Made by a program: the position numbers and the translations under genes
Source: JBBSEZ01 sp038239195
GTDB taxonomy: Bacteria > Planctomycetota > Planctomycetia > Gemmatales > Gemmataceae
Length of the DNA stretch: 34,099 nucleotides
Assembly: GCA_038239195.1 (NCBI GenBank)
Contig: JBBSEZ010000045.1
Coordinates: 1 to 34,099 of the forward strand
Reading direction: 5' to 3'
The notes under the pieces: generated by a model
Database searches by the model: none
What the model saw: only the letters and a program-made list of their open reading frames with translations
What the model was told of the DNA's origin: nothing
Part shown: positions 7,585-16,292 of the stretch, piece after piece
How the letters are laid out: the number at the start of each line of letters is the position of its first letter
Numbering within the stretch: position 1 is the first letter of the stretch

Positions 7585-8850
7585 TCACTGGATCTCTTTC
7601 CGGAGGACTTCGTAGGCCTTGCGCAGCTGGGCGTCGCTGCTTTTCGCAAACGCCTCCGGGGCGAGAGGGGCGTCGGCGTCGGGCAGCAGCACGATGGCCT
7701 CTTGCGGCAACGGCACCTCCACGTCGGGCACTATGCCCTTGTGCCAGATCTCGTCGCCGGTCGGCGTCAGCCATTTGTACACGGCCAGCCAGACGATCCC
7801 GCCGTCGCCGAGCGGGTAGCCGCGCAGGATCGTGCCGGCGCCGACGGTTTTCAGCCCGACGATCTTGCCGCGCTGGTGGCCCTTGATGGCGCCGGCGACG
7901 ATCTCCGCGGAGCTGGCCGTGGCGCCATCGACGAGGACGCACAGGGGGAGGTCGGTCGCCAGCCCGCCCTCCTTCGCCTTGAGCTCCTCCTTGCGGCCCT
8001 TGGCATCCTGTTGGATGAGGACCACCTTGCCGGCCTCGATGAACTCGCTGGCGACGAGGATGGCCTGCTCCTTGTAGCCGCCAGAGTTGCCGCGCAGGTC
8101 GAGGAGGATGCCTCGAGCGCCGTTCGCCCTCGCCTCCCCGATCGCCGTGCGCAGCTGCTCGGCGGCCTTGTCGCTGAACGACGCGAGGACGAAGTGGGCG
8201 ACGATCGGCTTCGCCTTTCCTCGTTCGGGGAGCATCCACCATTCGACCTCGCGTCGATCGACCTTGCCGCGCTGGACCGTGACGACCAACTCCTTGGCGA
8301 GGCTGGGGCGGAGAACGCGCAACTCGACCGCCGTGTTGGTGGCGCCCTTGATGCTCGCAGTGACCTCGTGGAGTTTGAGCTTGGCCACGCTCTTCTTGTT
8401 GACCTGCCGCACCACGTCGCCGGCGCGGAGGCCCGCCGTGCGAGCCGGCGAGCCGGGCAGGACGCGGACGATGGTCGGTTGCCCGCCGAGCAGCCTCATT
8501 ACGGCGCCGATGCCCTCGTACTGACCGGAGAGCCGCAGCTTTTGGTCTGCGCGCTGTTCCCGGGTGAGGTAGGCCGTGTGCCTGCGGTCGCCCAGCGAAT
8601 CGAGCATGCCGCGGATGGCGCCCTGCGTCATGCGCTCGGGGCTCACCTTTTCTCGATCGACGAAGTGCTCATCGACCGCGTTCCACGCCTCCCAGAAGGG
8701 GGCGAACGTCTTGTCCAGCCGGGCGGGCTGGCGGTTGGTCCGTCCCGGGACCCAGCCGCGCCGATCGGCGAAGGCCCCGGCGGCGAAGGCGACGAGCATG
8801 AGGAGCAACACCGGGAACCGAGGCCGGGCGGGGGGAGGAACATCGCTCAT
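7585..8850 (-). CDS. S41-family C-terminal processing peptidase with PDZ domain
   Basis: A serine protease of 421 residues. I start it at ATG 8850 because this gives an N-terminal membrane anchor or signal (PVLLLMLVAFAAGAFA, residues 13-28); the longer frame adds 39 residues without protein character. The PDZ domain spans about 110-185 and includes GIGAVMRLLGGQPTI and GSPARTAGLRAGDVV. The S41 domain spans about 214-380, with LDLRGNSGGY. The catalytic Ser-Lys pair is visible as Ser313 in GATASSAEIVAGAI and Lys334 in VGLKTVGAG. Such proteases trim or degrade envelope proteins from their C-termini, guided by the PDZ domain. It is divergent from the esterase gene, with 134 bases between the start codons. 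Confidence 0.92.
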   Translation of the reverse strand: MSDVPPPARPRFPVLLLMLVAFAAGAFADRRGWVPGRTNRQPARLDKTFAPFWEAWNAVDEHFVDREKVSPERMTQGAIRGMLDSLGDRRHTAYLTREQRADQKLRLSGQYEGIGAVMRLLGGQPTIVRVLPGSPARTAGLRAGDVVRQVNKKSVAKLKLHEVTASIKGATNTAVELRVLRPSLAKELVVTVQRGKVDRREVEWWMLPERGKAKPIVAHFVLASFSDKAAEQLRTAIGEARANGARGILLDLRGNSGGYKEQAILVASEFIEAGKVVLIQQDAKGRKEELKAKEGGLATDLPLCVLVDGATASSAEIVAGAIKGHQRGKIVGLKTVGAGTILRGYPLGDGGIVWLAVYKWLTPTGDEIWHKGIVPDVEVPLPQEAIVLLPDADAPLAPEAFAKSSDAQLRKAYEVLRKEIQ

Positions 8851-8903
8851 GAGGTCGTCCCGTGGGTCTGGAGGTTCTAGCTTACCGCCCGGGGAGGGCC
8901 TCT

Positions 8904-8946
8904 GCAACTCGGGCGAGTTGCACGGGCCCTTGCTCGCCCGTACACT
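8904..8946 (+). promoter_or_regulatory. Candidate sigma-70 promoter and palindrome upstream of the esterase
   Basis: TTGCAC (8918-8923) and TACACT (8941-8946) are separated by exactly 17 bases and lie 39 bases before the esterase start. The -35 match is weak and the -10 match moderate. A perfect 7-base inverted repeat, GCAACTC GGGC GAGTTGC (8904-8921), overlaps the -35 element, which is a good position for a repressor or activator. Confidence 0.4.
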
Positions 8947-8984
8947 TTCCCCTGTCGCCAGGTCCATTGTCGCGAGGGTGAGTC

Positions 8985-9851
8985 ATGAGAGCGTTCGCGT
9001 CGGTCGCGGTGTTATCGACCCTGCTGGCCTTGCCGGCCCAGGGAGAGGCGCCCAAGGCCGGGAACTTCGAGGTCGAGGTGGTCAAGGACGTCGCCTATTA
9101 CGAGGGCAAGGACGCCAACAAGGAGCGCCACAAGCTCGACCTCTACCTGCCGAAGGGGCAGAAGAACTATCCGGTGTTCTTCTTCATCCACGGCGGGGGT
9201 TGGCGCAACGGCAGCAAGAACGGCTTCGCCAGGCACGGCCAGACGTTTGCCCGCCACGGGATCGCCTTCGTCGCCATCAACTACCGACTCACCCAGCACC
9301 CCGAGCACGTGCAGGACGTGGCCCGGGCCTTCGCGTGGGCCCACGCCAACCTGGGCAAGCGCGGCGCCAACACCGACCTGATCTTCGTCAGCGGGCACTC
9401 CGCCGGCGGACACCTGGCGGCGCTCCTGGCGACGGATGAAAGCCATCTGAAAGCGCACAAGCTCGGCCTGAACAACATCAAGGGCGTGGTCCCCATCAGC
9501 GGGGTCTTCACGGTCGGCGGGCGGCTGGGCAAGATCTTCGGGGACGCGGAGTCCTGCAAGGCGGCCTCCCCGATGACCCACGTGAAGGAGAAGTTGCCGC
9601 CCATGCTCGTGCTCTACGCCGAGAGCGAGATCGCCGGGCTGGGCAAGCAGGCCGAGGCCTTCGGGGCGGCCCTCGCCAAGGCGAAGTGCGAGGTCAAGGT
9701 GGTGAAGATCGCCGAACGCAACCACGGCAGCATCATGTCCAACATCGCGCGGGCCGACGACCCGGCGACGAAGTTGATCTTCGAGTTCGTCGCCAAGCAC
9801 GCGGCCGCCCCGATCGTGCCCGTCGCGGGGCCGAAGAAGGCCGCCCCTTGA
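8985..9851 (+). CDS. Secreted alpha/beta-hydrolase (carboxylesterase-like)
   Basis: A protein of 288 residues starting at ATG 8985, with GAGGGTGAG upstream. A signal peptide (ASVAVLSTLLALPAQG) is followed by a typical HSL/carboxylesterase-type hydrolase. HGGGW (69-73) forms the oxyanion hole, GHSAGG (137-142) carries nucleophile Ser139, and the catalytic histidine is His247 in ERNHGS. The acidic residue is not the usual aspartate; Glu213 or Glu215 in LYAESEIAGL sits at the expected place. Such enzymes hydrolyse acyl or acetyl esters, often on plant polysaccharides or small esters; the substrate cannot be read from the sequence. It is divergent from the S41 protease and followed by a hairpin terminator. 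Confidence 0.88.
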   Translation: MRAFASVAVLSTLLALPAQGEAPKAGNFEVEVVKDVAYYEGKDANKERHKLDLYLPKGQKNYPVFFFIHGGGWRNGSKNGFARHGQTFARHGIAFVAINYRLTQHPEHVQDVARAFAWAHANLGKRGANTDLIFVSGHSAGGHLAALLATDESHLKAHKLGLNNIKGVVPISGVFTVGGRLGKIFGDAESCKAASPMTHVKEKLPPMLVLYAESEIAGLGKQAEAFGAALAKAKCEVKVVKIAERNHGSIMSNIARADDPATKLIFEFVAKHAAAPIVPVAGPKKAAP

Positions 9852-9872
9852 ACGGGCCTGTGCGGAACGGAC

Positions 9873-9903
9873 GCCGCCGGCATCCACCCGGCGGCTATCT
9901 TTC
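9873..9903 (+). terminator. Terminator after the esterase gene
   Basis: An 8-base perfect stem (GCCGCCGG, 7-base loop, CCGGCGGC; 9873-9895) begins 21 bases after the esterase stop and is followed by TATCTTT. This fits a factor-independent terminator with a short T-rich tail. Confidence 0.6.
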
Positions 9904-10141
9904 CTGGCGCCGTGGGAGATGGGAAAGCCCCGTTCTCCTGCAAGTTGGCGCAAGCCGGGCAAGCCGCGCCAGCCGCGTCACCCTTCTTCTTGTGCATTTC
10001 GCGCTTTTCCTGCTCTTCCCCTCTGCTGCGCATTTGCCGTTCGCCGATTCTTTACGACAACGGCCGGGCGCGGCGCAGGGACTGATGGAGGGCAGGACGC
10101 CTTCCGCCCGCGCCTGGCGAACAACATTCGCAGGGATGCCA

Positions 10142-11980
10142 ATGTTCCAAGTTCTTCGTTTGCCCCACAAGTGGGCGGCCGGCTTGCTGGCCGGGCTGGG
10201 GTGTTTCCACGCCCACGTGGCCCTTGCCCAAGGGCCCGCGCCCGCCTCGCCCCCCGTCTACCTCCTCGCCATCGAGCCCGGTACGCTGCCGACCGCCGCT
10301 CCCGCGGGGGCCTCGCTCCCCCCATCCTTGCCCGCCGGTTCCGGGGCCCCTGCCGGGGAGGTCATCCTTTCCCTCCCCGCCGGTGCCCCCGCCCCCGGCG
10401 CTGCATGCGGAGGCCAATGTCCGGCCCCCGAGTCGCCCTGGGCCAAGGTGCCGTCGCTGTCGCCCCAGCCGCTCCCCGGCGCGTTCCTGGTCCCGCCCAG
10501 CGGGGCCGGCTACTACAGCGCGGTGGACTGCCTCTACGGCAAGTGCCGCGAGACGGCGCCGCCCACGCCCTACCGCACTCTGTTCGGCTCGTTCTACGAC
10601 AATGACTTCCGCTACCTCGACAAGGGCCAAGACCCCGTCGATTGCTTCGACTACCTCAAGCGCATCCGGATCGGCTCGACCGATTGCCCCTGGAACCACC
10701 CCTGGGAACTGTCGATCGGCGGCGAGGAGCGCATCCGCTACATGAACGAGGAGGGAGGCGCCTCGGGCCGCCTCGGCGACCCCAACGCCGGCCGGGGCCT
10801 GCGCGACGACCGCTACACCCTGTTGCGCAGCCGCGTCTACGGCGACCTGTGGTACAAGGACTTCTTCCGCGTCTACCTGGAGTACATCGACGCCGAGAGC
10901 TTCGACCGCAACCTTCCGCCCCTGGCGATCGACGTCGGCCGGTCCCAGTTCCAGAACGCCTTCATCGACCTCAAGTTGATGGAGATCAACGATCGGCCCG
11001 TCTACGCCCGCGCCGGCCGCCAGGAAATGACCTACGGCTCGCAGCGCATGGTCTCGCCGCTGGACTGGGCCAACACGCGCCGCACCTTCGACGGCGCCAA
11101 GGTCTTCTACCGCAGCGAGCAATTCGACGTCGATGCCTTCTGGACGAGGCCAGTTCTCACCACGCCGGTTGACTTCGAGACCGACCACGTCCGCCAGTTC
11201 GCGGGGGCCTTCGCCACCTACCGGCCCAACAAGGACCAGGCGTTCGACGCCTACTACTTCTATCTCGAGAACGATGCTCCCGTCGCCTTCGGGGCCGCCC
11301 CGGGCGGGCGCGCCGGCTACGACGTGAACACCGTGGGTGGTCGCTGGGTCGGCAAGCACAAGGCCAGCGACCTGCTGCCCGGCCTGCAAGGAAGCGACCT
11401 CAACGGCCAGTTGCTCTGGGAGGTGGAAGGCGCCTACCAGTTCGGCGATTACACGAGCCGGCTGATTTCGGCGGGCATGACCACGGCGGGCCTCGGCTAC
11501 GCCTTCACCGAGCTGCCCATGCAGCCGCAGTTCTGGGCCTACTTCGACTACGCCTCCGGCAGCCCCAACTCGACCGGCACCTTCAGCACCTATAACCAGT
11601 TGTTCCCCTTCGGGCACTACTACCTGGGCTTCGCCGACATCGTGGGCCGCGAGAACATCCACGACTGGAACTGCCAGTTGTCGTTCTACCCAACCAAGTG
11701 GATCACCTGCCTGGCGCAGTACCACGTCTTTCGCCTCGACGAGGCGAGGGACGCCCTGTACACCAAGACGTCGGGCTACGTGACGGAACGGCGCGACCCG
11801 ACCGGCAGGGCGGGCACCGACGTGGGCCAGGAGCTCGACCTCCTCGCCAACTTCCAGCTCGACCGCCACAACAGCGTGCTGGTGGGCTTCTCGAAGTTCT
11901 TCAGCGGCGAGTTCATCAAGGCCACCGGGCCGGCCGTCAACCCCGAGCTATTCTACGTTCAGTACAGCTTCCGATGGTGA
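10142..11980 (+). CDS. Outer-membrane beta-barrel of the alginate-export type
   Basis: A protein of 612 residues. The ATG at 10142 (AGGG upstream) gives a signal peptide, KWAAGLLAGLGCFHAHVALA, cut near residue 29; an in-frame ATG two codons earlier is the alternative. Residues 30-115 are a Pro/Ala-rich periplasmic stretch. From about residue 195 the sequence is a barrel with alternating aromatic strands (LSIGGEERIRYMNEE, LLRSRVYGDLWYKDFFRVY, ARAGRQEMTYGSQRMVSPLDW), matching the alginate-export/porin family, and it ends in an aromatic residue (VQYSFRW). It probably forms a channel for small solutes or oligosaccharides; the substrate is unknown. It converges on the next gene with a shared strong terminator. 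Confidence 0.82.
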   Translation: MFQVLRLPHKWAAGLLAGLGCFHAHVALAQGPAPASPPVYLLAIEPGTLPTAAPAGASLPPSLPAGSGAPAGEVILSLPAGAPAPGAACGGQCPAPESPWAKVPSLSPQPLPGAFLVPPSGAGYYSAVDCLYGKCRETAPPTPYRTLFGSFYDNDFRYLDKGQDPVDCFDYLKRIRIGSTDCPWNHPWELSIGGEERIRYMNEEGGASGRLGDPNAGRGLRDDRYTLLRSRVYGDLWYKDFFRVYLEYIDAESFDRNLPPLAIDVGRSQFQNAFIDLKLMEINDRPVYARAGRQEMTYGSQRMVSPLDWANTRRTFDGAKVFYRSEQFDVDAFWTRPVLTTPVDFETDHVRQFAGAFATYRPNKDQAFDAYYFYLENDAPVAFGAAPGGRAGYDVNTVGGRWVGKHKASDLLPGLQGSDLNGQLLWEVEGAYQFGDYTSRLISAGMTTAGLGYAFTELPMQPQFWAYFDYASGSPNSTGTFSTYNQLFPFGHYYLGFADIVGRENIHDWNCQLSFYPTKWITCLAQYHVFRLDEARDALYTKTSGYVTERRDPTGRAGTDVGQELDLLANFQLDRHNSVLVGFSKFFSGEFIKATGPAVNPELFYVQYSFRW

Positions 11981-11992
11981 GCGCGCCTGCGC

Positions 11993-12044
11993 AAAACGGC
12001 AGGGGCCGCCCGGATAGGTCCGGACGGCCCCTGCCGTTTTTTCC
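11993..12044. terminator. Strong bidirectional intrinsic terminator
   Basis: A 22-base stem with one mismatch runs from AAAACGGCAGGGGCCG (11993 on) to CGGCCCCTGCCGTTTTTT (ending 12042). The loop is about 4 bases. A run of six T follows on the plus strand and four A precede the stem, so it can end transcription from both converging genes (barrel gene on plus, hypothetical gene on minus). Confidence 0.93.
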
Positions 12045-12063
12045 GATTCGAGAGAAGGCGCTC

Positions 12064-13449
12064 TCAGCGCTCGCGCGTGGTGGCGATCTGCAAGCCCGCC
12101 TCGAAGGAGCGCAGGGCCCGATAGAGCTCGTTGTAGGCACGTTCCTCGCCCGGCGTGGCCGGGGCGAACTGCAAGCCCTTCATGTTCTTGACCAGTTCGG
12201 CGACCGTGGCGCCCTTCGCTTTCCAGTCGTCGGTGAAGGCCTTGGCGACGTTGGGGTCATCGAGGGCCCGGACCGCCTGCTCGAGCCCGTTCAGGAACTT
12301 GCGCGCCTCGATGTACTGGGAGGGCGACAGTTCCTCATTGCCGTCGGCGACCTGCTTGTTGAGCGTCTTCAAGAACGAGCGCAGGTTGCGGATGGTGGCC
12401 GGCTCGAGGGGCTCGCGATCCTTGAGCTGCTGCACGGCGAACTTGAACTTGCTGGTGAAGCCATCGCGCGCCTCCTCGTAGGCGGTGTCTTGCAGGACGA
12501 CGGGCCATTTCAGCTTGCCCGTGGTCTTGAGCATCCCGATCTGCCCCTTGAAGCCGGGGTCGATCAAGTTGACGTTCTTGAGCGTGTCGTCGTCGAGGGG
12601 GATCTGGGGCCCCGTGTTGAATTTCTTGCCCGGCCTGTTGATGGAGGCGAGCAGGTCGTTGAGGGCCTTGCCGGAGAAGACCGCGGCGGCGGGGGCATCG
12701 CCGCGCGCGATGGCAAGGTCGGTGGCCTGCTCGCGGCGGATGAGGTCAATGGCCCGGGGGCGCATGCGCTCGTACTCGGCCTCCTGCTGGAGCAGCATGC
12801 GCCGCGTCTGGATGGCGGCCTGGCGGGCGTGCTCGCGCGTCAGGCGGGCCTGCATGATCCCCTTGTAGTAATCGCTCGTCGCGGTGATGACCGCCGCGGT
12901 GCCGTACATCTCGCTCGCCGACGGGCTCGAGTTGTAGGCGGCCCCGTTCAGATAAGGGTTGGCCCCGTAGGCGCCGGCCGACCCCAGGCCGCTCGGCGTC
13001 GTGGAGAGCCCATAGCCGCCGCCCGACCCGTAGGAGGGGTTAGTCGAGAGCGCGGCCCCGGCGTAGTAGGGGTTGGACGCGTAGGGGCTGCCGCCACCCG
13101 TGGCCAGCGCGTAGGGCGGGACGTAGGGGGTGATGGCGGGGTAGGACGGCCCGGTGTTGATGGTTTGGGGGTAGGGATTGTAGCCATACAGGTAGGGCGG
13201 GATGGAGGAGAGCGTCTGCCCCACGACGGCCGTGTTGTAGGCGGCCTGCTGGAGCGTCTGGCCCGAGTAGTCGATGATCGGGTTGGGGTTGATGCGGTAG
13301 ACGTTGTTCATGCTCTGCGCGCCCACCGAGGGGGGCGGGACCCTGCGAAACTGAGCGTGCGCAGTCGATTCCAGGCCCCCCAGCCCGAGACCGAGGGCCA
13401 GCAGGCCGGCCACCCCCAGGGTGGCAACCCGTCGCGTCGAGACAAACAT
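12064..13449 (-). CDS. Secreted Gly/Tyr/Pro-rich protein of unknown function
   Basis: A protein of 461 residues; ATG 13449 is preceded by GGAGAG. A signal peptide (LGVAGLLALGLGLGGLESTAHA) is cut near residue 32. Residues 45-180 are low complexity, rich in Gly, Tyr, Pro, Asn and Ser, with recurring NPY/YNPYP-like turns, which suits a surface or matrix protein. Residues 180-461 are soluble and helical, with many charged residues (MQARLTREHARQAAIQTRR through EAEYERMRPRAIDLIRREQ). I recognise no catalytic motif and no named domain. It shares its 3' terminator with the barrel gene but has its own promoter region, and it lies 170 bases downstream of the DUF1549/DUF1553 gene on the same strand. Confidence 0.7.
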   Translation of the reverse strand: MFVSTRRVATLGVAGLLALGLGLGGLESTAHAQFRRVPPPSVGAQSMNNVYRINPNPIIDYSGQTLQQAAYNTAVVGQTLSSIPPYLYGYNPYPQTINTGPSYPAITPYVPPYALATGGGSPYASNPYYAGAALSTNPSYGSGGGYGLSTTPSGLGSAGAYGANPYLNGAAYNSSPSASEMYGTAAVITATSDYYKGIMQARLTREHARQAAIQTRRMLLQQEAEYERMRPRAIDLIRREQATDLAIARGDAPAAAVFSGKALNDLLASINRPGKKFNTGPQIPLDDDTLKNVNLIDPGFKGQIGMLKTTGKLKWPVVLQDTAYEEARDGFTSKFKFAVQQLKDREPLEPATIRNLRSFLKTLNKQVADGNEELSPSQYIEARKFLNGLEQAVRALDDPNVAKAFTDDWKAKGATVAELVKNMKGLQFAPATPGEERAYNELYRALRSFEAGLQIATTRER

Positions 13450-13619
13450 GGCAACTCTCCAGAACAGATGGATCGTGTTCGTGCTTGCAACCGCTCACAC
13501 CAACCCGGGCGCACTGCCCCTTCTTACCCCATCTTACGCGGATCGCCGGAGGAGAGCAAGCGGAGGACCGTCTGGAACGAGGAATTTTTGAGGCGGGGTG
13601 GCCGGCCGGACCGGCAGGC

Positions 13620-15863
13620 TCAATAGTGGGCGAACCCGTTACAGTTCAACAGCGCCAGGCAGAAGTCCGCCAGGGCGGCGGCCTCTGCCGGCCCCACGTC
13701 GGCCGGGGCCCCTTCGGGCGCTCCCACGGGCAAGCGGGCGCGCAACCGATCGCGCAGCAACTCGCTCTGCTCCTTCAGAAACGCCAGCGCCAACTTCGTT
13801 TCGATCAGGCGCGGCGGGCGGGACAGCGCCAGCCAGTAGGCCCGGGCGATCCGGGACTCGTTCGTCGATCCTCCTTCGCGCAAAACGCGCAGCGCCAGGG
13901 CCCTGGCCTGCTCCTGCACGAATGGGCCGTTGAGCAGGATGAGCGCCTGCGGGGCGAAGGTGCTGATGGGGCGCACCGGGCAGGAGGTGAGCGTGTCGGG
14001 CTGGTCGAGCGACTCGAGCAGCGGGAGGCGGACGTTGCGCTTGTTGAGCAGGTAGAGGCTGCGGCGCGCGTGTTCGCGGGCGTCGGGCGTGACGTGCCAG
14101 AGGCCATCGGGCTCGCCCTCCGTGAAGATGAGGTCGTAAACCTCCGGCTCCAGCGGCACGCGCACGGCCGGCCCGCCCAGGCGCGGCGTGAAGGTGCCGG
14201 CCACGGCCAGGGCGCTGTCGCGCAGCGCCTCGCCCTCCAGGCGGCGGCGATTCATGCGCGCCAGCAGGCGGTTGTCGGGATCGACCTGCCGAGCGCGGGC
14301 GTCGGCGGACCGGCTCGACTGGCGGAAGGTGGCCGAGAGGACGATCAGGCGATGGACGTGCTTGAGCGACCAGCCACTCTGGACGAGCTCGACGGCAAGC
14401 CAGTCGAGCAACTCGGGGTTGCTGGGGGCCTCGCCGCGCAGCCCGAAGTCGTTGGGAGTGCGCACCAGCCCCTGACCGAAATGGTGCTGCCACAGCCGAT
14501 TGACGATAACGCGCGCCGTCAGCGGATGGTCGGGCCGAACCATCCAGCGGGCCAGGTCGAGCCGGTCCGCCGGGGCCACGCGCTCTCCCTTCGCCAGGGC
14601 CACAGGGAACGCGGGAAACACGCGCAGGCCCTTGCGAAGAGGATCGCCCCGGCGCAGGACGTGGGAGGCGAGCGCCCCCCGCCCTTCTTCGAGGGCCCAG
14701 GCCTGCGCGGGCGGGGCTGGCGCCGCGGCCGCGAGGGCGTGGAACTGTTGGCGGAGGGCGGCGCGCGCCTCCCGATCCGCGGGGGAGAGGGCCGCGACGA
14801 CCTCGTCCCAGGAGAGGCGCAGCGACGCCTCGGCCTCCGCCGCGATCTTGCGCTGCGCGGGAGTGCGTTTCTCCGCCGCAAGGGCCAGGGCGGCGCGCTG
14901 TTCGGCAGGCAGCCTCGCCCGTTTGGTTTCGCGCAGGCGCTGCCGGTAGGGCGCTTCGAGGGCGGCGATCTTCGCGTTCAGCGGCACCTGGCGGGCGCGG
15001 AGGATCGCGAGACGGCGGGCGTGGAGGGCGCGCTCGGCGGGCCCGGCCAGATCGACCTCGGCGTAGCGCGCGGCGGAGAAGAACGCCTCCAGACGGTAAT
15101 ACTCCTTCTGCGAGACGGGGTCGAACTTGTGATCGTGGCAGCGCGCGCAGCCGATGGTCAGGCCGAGGAGGGCCGATCCGACCCCGCTCACCATCTCGTT
15201 GAGCACCTCGTTGCGGTTCACGGCGGGATCGACGTTGCCGCCCACCTGATGGACGGGGCCGCAGCGGTTCATCCCGACCGCGATCAGCAAGTCCGCGCGC
15301 TCGCTGGCGGGCGCCTTGCGGGCCAGCAGGTCGCCGGCGAGTTGCTCGGTCAGAAAGCGATCGTAGGGCCGATCGCGGTTGAAGGCCCGCACGACGTAAT
15401 CGCGATAGCGCCACGCCTGGGGGCGCTCGCCGTCGGCCTCGTAGCCGTTGGTGTCGGCGTAGCGCACCACGTCGAGCCAGTGCTGCGCCCAGCGCTCGCC
15501 GTGGTGGGGCGAGGCCAGCAGGCGCTCGACGGCGCGCTCGTAAGCGTCGGGGCGGTCGTCGGCGAGGAAGCGGGCGGCCTCTTCGGGCGCAGGGGGGAGC
15601 CCGGTCAGGCTGAAGGCGGCCCGGCGCAGCTGGGTGAGCCGGTCGGCCGGAGGGGCTAGGGAAAGGCCCACCCTTTTGAGGCGGGCAAGGATGAAGGCGT
15701 CCACGGGATTGCGCGCGCGGCCCGAACCGCGCGGCGGGGCCGGGCGCACGGGAGCGCGGAAGGCCCAGTGGCCGGCAGGGGGCGTGGGCGTGGGCGGGGC
15801 GACGGCCGACGCGCCGGGAGAGAGGCTGAGGGCCAGGACGAGAGCAGACATCGGGTGACGCAT
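13620..15863 (-). CDS. DUF1549/DUF1553 (PSCyt2/PSD1) exported protein with CxxCH motif
   Basis: A protein of 747 residues with a short signal peptide (SALVLALSLSPGASA). Residues 51-257 are the DUF1549 (PSCyt2) domain (NPVDAFILARL, LTGLPPAPEEAARFL, GERWAQHWLDVVRYADTNG). It contains a cytochrome-c-like CARCH haem motif (Cys239, Cys242, His243) followed by DHKFDP. Residues 270-400 are helical and charged. Residues 425-700 are the DUF1553 (PSD1) domain (MVRPDHPLTARVIVNRLW, GQGLVRTPNDFG). The family is abundant in planctomycetes and usually sits beside a DUF1501 gene; none is here. It also lacks the separate N-terminal PSCyt1 haem domain seen in longer members. The function of the family is not established; a periplasmic redox or glycan-linked role is a guess. 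Confidence 0.9.
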   Translation of the reverse strand: MRHPMSALVLALSLSPGASAVAPPTPTPPAGHWAFRAPVRPAPPRGSGRARNPVDAFILARLKRVGLSLAPPADRLTQLRRAAFSLTGLPPAPEEAARFLADDRPDAYERAVERLLASPHHGERWAQHWLDVVRYADTNGYEADGERPQAWRYRDYVVRAFNRDRPYDRFLTEQLAGDLLARKAPASERADLLIAVGMNRCGPVHQVGGNVDPAVNRNEVLNEMVSGVGSALLGLTIGCARCHDHKFDPVSQKEYYRLEAFFSAARYAEVDLAGPAERALHARRLAILRARQVPLNAKIAALEAPYRQRLRETKRARLPAEQRAALALAAEKRTPAQRKIAAEAEASLRLSWDEVVAALSPADREARAALRQQFHALAAAAPAPPAQAWALEEGRGALASHVLRRGDPLRKGLRVFPAFPVALAKGERVAPADRLDLARWMVRPDHPLTARVIVNRLWQHHFGQGLVRTPNDFGLRGEAPSNPELLDWLAVELVQSGWSLKHVHRLIVLSATFRQSSRSADARARQVDPDNRLLARMNRRRLEGEALRDSALAVAGTFTPRLGGPAVRVPLEPEVYDLIFTEGEPDGLWHVTPDAREHARRSLYLLNKRNVRLPLLESLDQPDTLTSCPVRPISTFAPQALILLNGPFVQEQARALALRVLREGGSTNESRIARAYWLALSRPPRLIETKLALAFLKEQSELLRDRLRARLPVGAPEGAPADVGPAEAAALADFCLALLNCNGFAHY

Positions 15864-16292
15864 GGCAAGTCCTCGGCGTTTCTCGCGCCAGGGGGGAATT
15901 TCTGGGAACGCTTGGCGTCTCTATGCGTAGAATAATAAGCGGCAATGCGGGACGCAACCGGCTACGGGGCTGGAGGGGGCGCCACGATGCGCCCAAAAGC
16001 GCACGAATTCCGCGCCGAGCCCTTGGTCAGTCAGCGTATACTACTATTATAGAAGGGGCGTTGTCCTTGCTATCGGGCCACACCCGGAACACCCTAGCCT
16101 GCCGAGCGGGAAGCGGTGTCCCTGGTGTCTGCTCGGCGGATCGAGCGCTTGCCAGTGCCGTCGGAACTCCCCCCCTCTCTGCCCGGTCCGCGAGTGGTCC
16201 GGTGCGGGCGAGCTCGCGGGTGGGGCCGGCGGTGTATTTGTTTCTCGCTCGCTTCCGGCAGGGACACGAACGAGATACAGAGGACGGGTGCC
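15864..16292. other. Divergent intergenic region with long sigma-factor leader
   Basis: This 429-base region separates the DUF1549/DUF1553 gene (minus) from the sigma-factor gene (plus). It includes an AT-rich patch at 15923-15945 and the candidate promoter at 16023-16050. If that promoter is used, the sigma mRNA has a leader of about 235 bases. The leader has hairpin potential: CCGAGC at about 16101 with GCTCGG at about 16132, and CCGCGAG at about 16189 with CTCGCGG at about 16212. No known riboswitch was recognised. Confidence 0.45.
16023..16050 (+). promoter_or_regulatory. Candidate sigma-70 promoter for the sigma-factor gene
   Basis: TTGGTC (16023-16028), a 16-base spacer, and TATTAT (16045-16050) form a fair vegetative-type promoter in an AT-rich island. 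An overlapping TATACT at about 16037-16042 is an alternative -10. It lies about 240 bases before the sigma start codon. Confidence 0.5.

Noticed and set aside
9686..10141. Upstream extension of the alginate-export-type gene
   Set aside because: The stretch overlaps the esterase gene in another frame, has no protein features, and would hide the signal peptide that begins at 10142.
13485..15659. 724-codon plus-strand frame opposite the DUF1549/DUF1553 gene
   Set aside because: The minus strand carries recognisable domains and a CxxCH motif over the same bases; the plus frame shows only antisense-type composition.
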